Assembly (NCBI GenBank): GCA_001839685.1
Contig: MLAK01000040.1
Location: 1-13,163 of the forward strand
Direction of reading: 5' to 3'
DNA from: Tritrichomonas foetus
Taxonomy: Eukaryota; Parabasalia; Tritrichomonadida; Tritrichomonadidae
Length of the DNA stretch: 13,163 bases
Made by a program: the position numbers and the translations under genes. The notes beneath the pieces were generated by a model. It was given only the letters and a program-made list of their open reading frames with translations. It was not told the DNA's origin and made no database searches. Positions 1-6,346 of the stretch are shown here, piece by piece (position 1 is the first letter of the stretch; every line of letters starts with the position of its first letter).

Positions 1-691
1 GTAATGACTCAAACATAATATATTTGATTTTTGAAATTTTCAATTTTTTATGTAAAACTCTGACAAATCTTTAACTTTAGTATTTAATGGTTTTATAAAA
101 TATCCAATAAATATTTTGGTATAAATATTTGTTTTAATTATATAATATCAGAGTGAATAATCAAGATACATATACAATATGTTGGTCGTTTTGAAACTCA
201 AAATTTGACATTATTGAATAAAGTTAAGTCACAATTGAAAAGAAGTGATATCTTTTTCATAATTTAAAAAAGTGGCAATAAATATTGAAACTCATCTTCA
301 ACAAAGATCTTTAACTTAAATTCGAGATAATAAATCATAGCCTTTGAGTGAAGTTCAATCAGCTAAATCATTTGTGAAAGTTTTTTAAACATAGAAATTT
401 AAACCTCAAATGAAAGAATATCGATCTTTTGTTTCATCACACAATAATTTTAACTCATGATATTATTAATATCATTTTCAAAATCTTGTATTCACCACGA
501 CATTCTCTTTTTAATTTTCATAGTTATTTTTGTCATCAAGAAACAAATCATTTTCTGACAAATTTTTTGATTCATCAAAGAACTTCACTTCTTAAAGCAT
601 TTTTTATATCTCAATATGAAGTTATTGAGTTTTTCTAGAAAAATCTAAATAATTGTAAATGAGTTAGTATTATGTTCGTTTTATACATATA

Positions 692-705
692 TAAAACGCG
701 TTTTA
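692..705. repeat. 14-bp perfect palindrome TAAAACGCGTTTTA
   Basis: The sequence TAAAACGCGTTTTA is its own reverse complement. A closely similar copy, with a 10-bp palindromic core AAACGCGTTT, occurs at 10816-10825 in another gene-free gap. The surrounding bases are partly shared as well (ATAAAACGCGTTT followed by an A/T-rich TAA stretch). It could be a protein-binding site or part of a dispersed repeat. The function is unknown. Confidence 0.4.
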
Positions 706-750
706 ATAACATGATAATACTATAGCATAAAACTGTGTTTATATTCACCT

Positions 751-807
751 TTAGAATTGACCATCCATCATCAGATTTTGTAAGTAATTTTTTTCAGGTT
801 TGGTCAT
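751..807 (-). pseudogene. Short coding relic, MTKPEKNYLQ type
   Basis: Read on the minus strand from ATG at 807, 18 codons give MTKPEKNYLQNLMMDGQF before a TAA at 751. The first 32 bases match a second locus at 5588-5619 on the plus strand at 26 of 32 positions, and two of the differences are synonymous (ACC/ACA and TTA/CTA). That pattern suggests two decayed copies of the start of the same gene family. Both stop early, so neither is a functional gene as it stands. I do not recognise the family. Confidence 0.3.
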
Positions 808-973
808 TGTGCAGATATATAGAAAATTAATTTCATGCTGATGATTTACGAAAGCACGAAATAGTTACTGAATGAAATAATTGTTTGAAATTGGAATTCT
901 GAAATAATTTCCGATTAAAAAAAAATAACAAGTAGAAATAATTTGTAAAGAAAATGTAATCGATTTATCAAAT

Positions 974-1528
974 TCAATCTGGATTTCTAAAGGATGTATA
1001 AATAAGGAATGCAATGAATAGGATGCTGACTCGCTTATCTTCTTTCACTAAGATTGAAATCCATCCGACGAAAGGAAGAACACCCTCAAGCTTTGTTTCA
1101 ACTTTATCGTTAAAGTAAAACTCCTCTCCACGATAAAGCCAATTATCTGGTTCTGGGTTATTATCTCCTTTTGTGAGGATGAGCTTGCTGTTACCTGAAA
1201 CGTGGGTTTCGATCATTCTGTGGACGATAGGGACAGGCGATGTTTTGATGTTATAAGCGCAAACTTGGCCGATTGGAAAAACATGCTTCCATGTCTGGCC
1301 TGTGGCGAGAAGAAGGTCACCACGTTGAAAATCTGGTTTCATTGAGTCGGAAAGAACAACTACGAGTGGCATATTGTTACGGAAAATGAGAACAAAAATC
1401 ATCCATATTAATGCGGAACTGAGAACCATGTTAGCGACTGAAACGATACGCCTAAAAAGGCTTAGAAAAGATGAATGGATACCATCACCAAAAAAGAAAC
1501 GACGGAGAGCGCTCTCCTTCTTTGGCAT
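974..1528 (-). CDS. SEC11: Signal peptidase complex catalytic subunit SEC11
   Basis: This is the catalytic subunit of the ER signal peptidase (family S26B), which removes signal peptides from proteins entering the ER. The 184-residue length fits the family. A short basic N-terminus leads into a single membrane anchor at about residues 28-50. The lumenal domain follows: the active-site segment VVVLSDSMKP with the presumed nucleophile Ser62, then FQRGDLLL, then VPIVHRMIE with His103, then TKGDNN with Asp122 and a further Asp128. The six-residue spacing of these two aspartates equals that of Asp103 and Asp109 in yeast Sec11. The Ser/His/Asp arrangement is the eukaryotic one, not the Ser/Lys dyad of bacteria. 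Two positions are odd: the family motif SGSMEP reads SDSMKP here. The ATG at 1528 is the only sensible start. The stop is TGA, and a TAAA follows within about 10 bases. A second, weaker hydrophobic stretch is at the C-terminus (about 167-180). Confidence 0.93.
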   Translation of the reverse strand: MPKKESALRRFFFGDGIHSSFLSLFRRIVSVANMVLSSALIWMIFVLIFRNNMPLVVVLSDSMKPDFQRGDLLLATGQTWKHVFPIGQVCAYNIKTSPVPIVHRMIETHVSGNSKLILTKGDNNPEPDNWLYRGEEFYFNDKVETKLEGVLPFVGWISILVKEDKRVSILFIAFLIYTSFRNPD

Positions 1529-2250
1529 GATAACTTTTTAAATACATCAAAACAAACAGACTTTTTCAAAATTTGGATTATATCATATTTCTTTATTCAT
1601 AACATTTTAATAGAAGAAGAAAGTTTCTACCATCATCATGGTAGAAAAACTGTGCATGTTTCACTTTCAAATTATGAAATCGATGATATTTTCTATGTTA
1701 TTTTCATCAAATTTGATTTGCAACTCGTCTTCACTTTCAAATCATCACCAAAAATAATCTATTCAAAATAAAAACTCTTTAAAAATGATGGAAAGATTCT
1801 TTATTCATGATTCTAAATTGAATTAAGGAGAAGGCTTTCAAATTTGATGCTTGAAGATGAGAATTGGGTAGTCGAAATGATAATCCTCGACACCTATCGT
1901 CTATGTAGCGCATGATTGAAAGAAATAAGTAAGGTGAACGAAATATTAAACTAGAGATATCATCAAAATTTCATCTTCAGATTTTTGTTTAATTGTATTA
2001 TCAGAAATTAAATCACACCAATATTAATTATCTTACATTCTGCTTCCTCAAATAAATCCATCCCAAAGAGATAGGTCGAGCGAAATTCGTTTCATTTTCG
2101 AATTCTTACCATGTAAAAAATCCAATTTTTTCCAATTATTTACAATGTTTTTGTGTGTTGAAATTTGCTGTGATTCTGACACTTTAAACTTGACAGATAT
2201 ATGCGAATTAGTTTACTCATTTGAACTCAATTTCACAGAAAACGAGTTTA
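1529..2250. other. Gene-free region upstream of SEC11
   Basis: No intact gene is visible. A reading frame at 1475-1771 on the plus strand begins antisense inside SEC11 and has a biased AT-rich composition, so it is not called. At about 1840-1925 the base composition is less AT-rich, and several frames are briefly open on both strands (on the minus strand one reads GVEDYHFDYPILIFKHQI before a stop), which may be a relic. The region also holds the hairpin at 1624-1647, and it ends at the tandem repeat that begins at 2251. Confidence 0.45.
1624..1647. repeat. Perfect 10-bp inverted repeat (hairpin)
   Basis: TTTCTACCAT at 1624-1633 pairs perfectly with ATGGTAGAAA at 1638-1647 across a four-base loop, CATC. 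It lies about 96 bases upstream of the SEC11 start codon. A perfect 10-bp stem with a tetraloop and several G-C pairs stands out from the AT-rich background. It could be a regulator-binding site or an RNA hairpin in an unannotated transcript. Confidence 0.5.
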
Positions 2251-2335
2251 TCTTTTCCATGAATCGATCTTTTCAAAGAGTTTATCTTTTCCAAGAATTG
2301 ATCTTTTCCAAGAATTGATCTTTTCCAAGTTCTAA
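2251..2335. repeat. 17-bp tandem repeat, five units, across a stop codon
   Basis: Five consecutive 17-bp units are present: 2251-2267, 2268-2284, 2285-2301, 2302-2318 and 2319-2335. The consensus on the plus strand is TCTTTTCCAAGAATTGA. Units 3 and 4 are identical; units 1, 2 and 5 diverge mostly in the last half. The array overlaps the last 17 or so codons of the minus-strand gene that ends at 2282 and continues past its stop. Since 17 is not a multiple of three, successive units are read in different frames. Confidence 0.9.
2281..2284 (-). terminator. Putative poly(A) signal UAAA overlapping the stop codon
   Basis: The TAA stop of the 746-residue protein is followed directly by A, giving UAAA, the poly(A) signal known in Trichomonas, which typically overlaps the stop codon. 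Confidence 0.4.
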
Positions 2336-4522
2336 AGCTCTTGTTTCATCTTGCTTTTGCCTTTCACGATTGTCTTTAACTCTTTTATTCATTACATCCT
2401 TCAAAATGAGTGACCTGTCACTTCTTCTAATGAGAACTTCAGTTTCCTCCACTTTTTTGAGAGCATTTTGAAGAGATTCGACAGATTTTGGGTTGTTTGC
2501 TCTTCCTGTAAACTTTTTTGAGCTTCCTTGTCTTTCTTTGGAAATTTTTGCAAGTCTTCTTAACTCTGGTTCAATTTGCAAATAAACTTCTTGTTCCCTT
2601 CGTAAACGGTCAACTTCGGCTTCTTCCAATATTCGTTCTTGTTCGTGTTTAAGTGCGAGCTTTTGTCGGATTCTTTGATTTCTTAATTTGGATGCTTGCG
2701 TTTCGGCTGGATCGTAAAACATTTTCTTTTCTCGTTCTTGTTGCTTTTTTAATTTCTCCTTTTGTTGAGGAGATAGCTGCTTTTTGGTGTTGTTTTGATG
2801 TTGATCTGATGGTCCATTTACTCGATCTTCGATCATTTTCCTTCTTCTGTGGTTTTCTAGAACTTTTTCTTCGTCTGGTTCTAATTCGAATTCTTTTAGC
2901 GGATCTTGTTCAAAAGTTACGGGCTTTCTCTTTTTCTTATTTCGGTCTGTCTCGGTTAAGAATGACGGAGGATTGTCGATAACTTCCGCAGGGCGGTAAG
3001 CAATTTTTGTTGATTGGTCAAATTCGACCTTTTTTGGCGGTTGTGGCGGTTGATTTTGATACATTGAAGGAGCATCATTTTTCAATGGTTTGACTTTATA
3101 TGTGAATTTTGTTGGTGTATCATCCTTTGGTTTAGGTGGTGGAGGATGTTCTTCTATATATTTTGAAAACATTGATGGCGGATTTGCTTCATATTTCGAA
3201 TTTTTGTTATCTATTGTTGAATCATTTTTTGAAAATGATTTCAGTGTGCTTGTTCCTGTCATTTGGCCTTTTTTATTTAAAGTGTTTTCATCATCATTAT
3301 CGAATTTTTTAGATCTGTTCAATCTATCATATTGTTCTTGTGAAATTTTGGCTGATGAAAAAGAAGAAACTGGTTTTAATAATTCTTCTGTATCAATGCA
3401 ATCCATTCCAGTAGTTCCTGTTGCATAAAATTCTACTTTTGGTTTATCAATTGTACTTTTCATTGTTCTTTCGATCGATTTCTCCAGTTCATCATCTTCG
3501 CTTATTTCAAAATCATTTAAAGTATCAATTTTATTTAATTCTTTCGCTTTTGATCGACTCGTAAGTTGATTTGCAGTTTGATTATTATGATCATTTTGAA
3601 TGTCGCTTTGATTAGTTTCTAAATAAAAATCGTCGCTGCTTGATTCTTCTTTTGGTTTTGGTTTTCTTTCTTCACGAAGTTGAGAAGTCTTTTGACGGAT
3701 TTCTGGTTTTACTGGGCTTTTCAAATTCTTTATAGTGGATGATGAAGACTTTAAAATATCAAACTCATCATCGTCATCGTCGCTTGAAATGACAAATTCT
3801 GAAAGTGTGTTTCTTTTTGATCCCTTCGAGAGAACAGAATTTTTTAGATTCTTCGGTGATTTCTTTTCTCTTAATGAAGCAGTTCTTTTTGATATTTCCA
3901 AACTTTTTTCTGGGTTATATTCACTTGTTGATGATTTTAATAAATCTGTTGAAGACTTTCCAGTTAATGTTGATTGTCGTGATTGATTAGAGTTCTTTTT
4001 AAATGATCCTTTGGGTAATTCTGATGATTGATATGATGATTTTGGTGGAGAATTTGAGGAAATAAAGTCTGACACACCACTTGACAATTTTGGAAGATTT
4101 GATTGTGTTTCTTCGTCGGGAATGTCATCGAAATATGTATATTTAAAAGTCGATAATGTGGCGTTAGTTGCGTCTTTCTGTTTCTTTTTTCGATCTTCGG
4201 AGCGAAAGTGAGCTGATGCCAAAAAGTCAAGATCTCCTTTTAAAGCTTTTCCTGCTCTATTTGGATCAGCATTCAGTAAATCTGGTTCATTAAATTGAGC
4301 TGGGTGACACAAATCTAATAAATCGTCGTCATTTTGCGAATATGAGTTGGAGCTCACTGAAAATTCGTAAAGATCTGAAGAATCTGATGAAGTATTTCCT
4401 GTTTTTGGTTTTTCTCCGGCATGAATTTCATCGTATTCCCATTCTGTGATTGGCGCTCGAATTGGTTCTTTATAGCTATCGACAGGCCTTTGAAGATATG
4501 AGGTAATATTAACAGGTTTCAT
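2282..4522 (-). CDS. Acidic serine-rich coiled-coil protein of unknown function
   Basis: I do not recognise this 746-residue protein. The start at 4522 (MKPVNITSYLQRP) is chosen because the extension upstream begins with TTG at 4618 or with an ATG at 4606 and adds a composition unlike the rest. The N-terminal 100 residues look the most protein-like and conserved (ITEWEYDEIHAGEKP). Residues of about 100-450 are Ser/Lys/Asp-rich and probably disordered, with two similar hydrophobic-acidic motifs, TLSEFVISSDDDDDEFD (about 237-253) and TLNDFEISEDDELEKS (about 332-347). Proline clusters (EHPPPPKPKDD and NQPPQPPKK) sit at about 455-500. From about residue 580 to the end the chain is Glu/Lys/Arg/Gln-rich, with heptad-like leucines, and is probably a long coiled coil. 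No transmembrane helix or signal peptide is seen. A scaffold, cytoskeletal or nuclear adaptor role would fit but is a guess. The last residues are encoded by the 17-bp tandem repeat, and the stop forms TAAA. Confidence 0.8.
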   Translation of the reverse strand: MKPVNITSYLQRPVDSYKEPIRAPITEWEYDEIHAGEKPKTGNTSSDSSDLYEFSVSSNSYSQNDDDLLDLCHPAQFNEPDLLNADPNRAGKALKGDLDFLASAHFRSEDRKKKQKDATNATLSTFKYTYFDDIPDEETQSNLPKLSSGVSDFISSNSPPKSSYQSSELPKGSFKKNSNQSRQSTLTGKSSTDLLKSSTSEYNPEKSLEISKRTASLREKKSPKNLKNSVLSKGSKRNTLSEFVISSDDDDDEFDILKSSSSTIKNLKSPVKPEIRQKTSQLREERKPKPKEESSSDDFYLETNQSDIQNDHNNQTANQLTSRSKAKELNKIDTLNDFEISEDDELEKSIERTMKSTIDKPKVEFYATGTTGMDCIDTEELLKPVSSFSSAKISQEQYDRLNRSKKFDNDDENTLNKKGQMTGTSTLKSFSKNDSTIDNKNSKYEANPPSMFSKYIEEHPPPPKPKDDTPTKFTYKVKPLKNDAPSMYQNQPPQPPKKVEFDQSTKIAYRPAEVIDNPPSFLTETDRNKKKRKPVTFEQDPLKEFELEPDEEKVLENHRRRKMIEDRVNGPSDQHQNNTKKQLSPQQKEKLKKQQEREKKMFYDPAETQASKLRNQRIRQKLALKHEQERILEEAEVDRLRREQEVYLQIEPELRRLAKISKERQGSSKKFTGRANNPKSVESLQNALKKVEETEVLIRRSDRSLILKDVMNKRVKDNRERQKQDETRALELGKDQFLEKINSWKR

Positions 4523-5018
4523 TTCATATACGTTTAAATTTAAAGATTTTTCTCGAGAGAAATAAAAATCGAAGCAGATACAGCTCTTCCTCTCAATTAT
4601 TATCATATTCCTCAACAAATCGATTTTAATATATTTATAATGACATTTTATTCATCGAGGCTCTCCAAATAATCGCTTGAACTGATATCAGATATTTAAA
4701 TCGATGGTTCCAAAATTGTTTCAATAATCAATTAATATTTATAGAAACCATGTAATCTTTTTACAATGACTCAGGTCTATTTTCTTTCCCAACAATCCAA
4801 GATGGAGATGACAAATGAGATATCATACACTAGAATATTTATCGTAGGATTTCTAACTTTTACAATAACCTATGATGTAAATAATTCAATCTTTAAAATC
4901 GAAATCGATAAAAAAGTTATCTCATTTTTCGCCATCATTCAAATACATCACATAGAATTCCATTCAAAAAATTCTGTGCTATTCAATTTTCTCGCATTTT
5001 TTCTTTTGCTCCCTCGCA
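4523..5018. other. Divergent intergenic region
   Basis: This gap separates the starts of the minus-strand gene that ends at 4522 and the plus-strand gene at 5019, so it should hold both promoters. I found no full-length initiator near either start; TTCAATTTTC at 4982-4991 is the closest partial match for the plus-strand gene, 28-37 bases upstream of its ATG. A forward frame at 4766-5035 runs into the next gene in another frame and looks non-coding. Confidence 0.4.
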
Positions 5019-5285
5019 ATGTTTCTTGTTACTGAAGAAAGACTTCGCCTTTATGCGCCACCAATTCGCATTCTTCTTCTACTTGTTGCTCTTGTTGGTG
5101 TCTGCTTTCTTTTCTATTACACGTTTTTTGATGAATTTTACAAAGTAGCGTTCACAGACGAGCCGCGTGAACCTTCTGATTATGCAGCATTTGTTCTTGG
5201 CATTGCCAACATTATTGTTATCGTTACGACCCTGTACAGATTTTTGCGCCATTCTGCAGAGGAACTTCAGAAAAAACTCAAATAA
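5019..5285 (+). CDS. VMA21-like V-ATPase assembly membrane protein
   Basis: This 88-residue protein has two predicted transmembrane helices, at about residues 17-36 (IRILLLLVALVGVCFLFYYT) and 55-75 (around YAAFVLGIANIIVIV), joined by a polar loop of about 18 residues rich in Asp/Glu. The C-terminus is cytosol-type and ends in KKLK, a canonical KKXX ER-retrieval signal. Size, helix spacing, the YAA start of helix 2, the Asn inside helix 2 and the following Tyr plus Glu-containing tail all resemble VMA21, an ER chaperone for assembly of the V-ATPase membrane sector; yeast Vma21 also ends in a dilysine signal (KKED). The match is by pattern only. The alternative is another small two-helix ER protein, such as DPM2, which also carries an FxYYT-like segment. 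The start at 5019 is the first ATG that allows this structure. The stop forms TAAA. Confidence 0.5.
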   Translation: MFLVTEERLRLYAPPIRILLLLVALVGVCFLFYYTFFDEFYKVAFTDEPREPSDYAAFVLGIANIIVIVTTLYRFLRHSAEELQKKLK

Positions 5286-5286
5286 A
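5283..5286 (+). terminator. Putative poly(A) signal UAAA overlapping the stop codon
   Basis: The TAA stop of the VMA21-like gene continues into A to give UAAA, the trichomonad poly(A) signal. Confidence 0.4.
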
Positions 5287-5845
5287 TCTATATTGCGCTT
5301 CGTTTATTCAATTGTTCAGTGTCATACAACAGTAGTAAGTCAAATTTACCGATTAATTTGTTTTTCTCGATTATGTTGATAAATCTTAAACATCAATTTT
5401 TTTTATCTTTTTTGCTTTTTTTGCATGTATAAACATTATAGTTATTCTTTTGCATTATGACCATGGATCTAAAAGCTTATGACCATCTTCATTAAATTGT
5501 CAATATTTTAATAGAATGAAAAAGATAATGACTAAAACATAATGTTAACCATATTCTATATAATAGTGCTTGAGCTTCATCTTCATTATGACAAAACTTG
5601 AAAAAGATTACCTACCAAGTTTCTAAATGTGAATTTGAATTTCTGTTGGATTTTCGCTAGCTACGCCTCATATATGCGTTTTAGGAATTTTATTTATAAT
5701 GTTTTCAGGAAAATGAGAAAGAACAGCTTCTGATGTAAATCTCATTCGGATTTTTAAGAGAAAAAGCAAAAGGAAAAACCTTTAAAGAAAAATAAAATTG
5801 AATAGAAATATTCATATTTAAAATAAAAACAAAATCTATCAATAA
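5286..5845. other. Gene-free region with decayed coding fragments
   Basis: No intact gene. There is a 37-codon open stretch on the minus strand at 5671-5781 with gene-like content (RFTSEAVLSHFPENIINK), followed after a stop by another short open stretch (GVASENPTEIQIHI). A plus-strand relic starts at 5588. A 10-base direct repeat, TTATGACCAT, occurs at 5455-5464 and 5477-5486. All of this fits one or more genes decayed beyond recognition, but the individual pieces are short. Confidence 0.4.
5588..5626 (+). pseudogene. Short coding relic, MTKLEKDYLP type
   Basis: From ATG at 5588 the frame reads MTKLEKDYLPSF and stops at TAA (5624-5626). It is the partner of the minus-strand relic at 751-807 (MTKPEKNYLQ). 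The bases just before the ATG read TCATCTTCATT, which is one base short of the trichomonad initiator pattern, so this may be the surviving 5' end of a dead gene. I do not recognise the family. Confidence 0.3.
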
Positions 5846-6106
5846 TTAATTATAAAACAATACTTGAGAATAACCTGCATTTGATGTGTTTCCATGGCCT
5901 GGCTCGTGAACAGAAATCATAACGTTTTGGTTCGAATCTTCATTATCGGTTTCGCCATAATAATAATTTAAATAATTGTCTGCATTGTGGAATGTCTGCT
6001 CCATTTTATCTCTGGATGACATCAGTAAAACTTGGTGCATCGCTGTTTCCTTGATTTCATAAGCTGCTTTGTTTTCTTCACTCACAGAAAGCTGTGATTC
6101 ATTCAT
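5846..6106 (-). CDS. Small hypothetical protein
   Basis: This is an 86-residue hydrophilic protein of ordinary composition, rich in Asn, Glu, Ser and Tyr, with no signal peptide, membrane segment or motif that I recognise. The first half could form helix (NKAAYEIKETAMHQVLL); the second half is polar with several tyrosines (NADNYLNYYYGE), a HEPGHGN segment and a GYSQVLFYN tail. The start is ATG at 6106, with an in-frame stop three codons upstream, so no N-terminal extension exists without splicing. It could be a real small gene, or the surviving 3' end of a longer decayed gene. A motif shared with the promoter of the gene at 8224 lies 59 bases upstream. No close initiator was found. Confidence 0.4.
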   Translation of the reverse strand: MNESQLSVSEENKAAYEIKETAMHQVLLMSSRDKMEQTFHNADNYLNYYYGETDNEDSNQNVMISVHEPGHGNTSNAGYSQVLFYN

Positions 6107-6165
6107 TTCTTTCTAACAGAGTAAGTCAATATTAAATAATTTGACCAATTGAGGTTAAATTTATG

Positions 6166-6176
6166 GAAAAGTGTCA
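6166..6176 (-). promoter_or_regulatory. Shared upstream motif TGACACTTTTC, copy 1
   Basis: On the minus strand this reads TGACACTTTTC and lies upstream of the gene starting at 6106. The identical 11-mer lies upstream of the minus-strand gene starting at 8224. Part of it (ACACTTTTC plus flank) matches the trichomonad initiator consensus at about 10 of 13 positions. The longer-than-usual distance to the ATG (59 bases) weakens an initiator reading. Confidence 0.3.
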
Positions 6177-6194
6177 AAATCACATAAATCATTA

Positions 6195-6290
6195 TGTACA
6201 TGATGCATGTAAATCAATTTCTATAATTAAAAGATTCATCTCATGAAAGAATTTTTTCTTTCACATTAAATATCATTTTCATATGAAAAT
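6195..6290. repeat. Cluster of three inverted repeats
   Basis: Three inverted repeats lie within 96 bases. TACATGATGCATGTA at about 6195-6209 has 6-bp arms. TGAAAGAA at 6244-6251 pairs with TTCTTTCA at 6256-6263 across TTTT. ATTTTCATATGAAAAT at 6275-6290 is a perfect 16-bp palindrome. They occupy the gap between the 3' end of the RBM26/27-like gene and the 5' side of the small gene at 6106, so they could mark transcription end, a promoter or a binding-site cluster. Confidence 0.5.
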
Positions 6291-6346
6291 CAGATATTAA
6301 GATATATATTATTTTATTGATATAAACAACAAACAAGATATTTAAA

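Larger units (their letters stand above)
1..973. other. Gene-free AT-rich region with faint coding relics
   Basis: No intact gene is supported here. The one longer forward reading frame, at 429-638, begins with TTG and has an AT-rich, low-information translation, so I do not call it. On the minus strand, short coding-like stretches are separated by stops, for example around 505-590, where a frame reads FFDESKNLSENDLFLDD before breaking, and at 751-807 (listed separately). This is consistent with decayed genes, but such open stretches also arise by chance in AT-rich DNA. A perfect 14-bp palindrome lies at 692-705. Confidence 0.5.

Noticed and set aside
429..638. Forward reading frame of 69 codons
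   Set aside because: It begins with TTG, has a phenylalanine/isoleucine/histidine-rich composition typical of AT-rich non-coding DNA, and no initiator or domain.
783..803. Possible tiny intron, GTAAGT followed by TTTTTTCAGG
   Set aside because: The interval is about 18 bases, far shorter than known trichomonad introns, lacks the conserved branch-point and 3' motif of that lineage, and joins no coding sequence.
1475..1771. Forward reading frame partly antisense to SEC11
   Set aside because: It starts inside the SEC11 gene on the other strand, crosses its promoter region and shows no recognisable content.
1840..1930. Possible tRNA-like or GC-richer gene remnant
   Set aside because: I could not form a cloverleaf or find a T-loop consensus. 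Short open frames exist on both strands but none is long enough to support a call.
4766..5035. Forward frame of 89 codons before the VMA21-like gene
   Set aside because: It overlaps the better-supported gene at 5019 in another frame and has the biased composition of an AT-rich promoter region.
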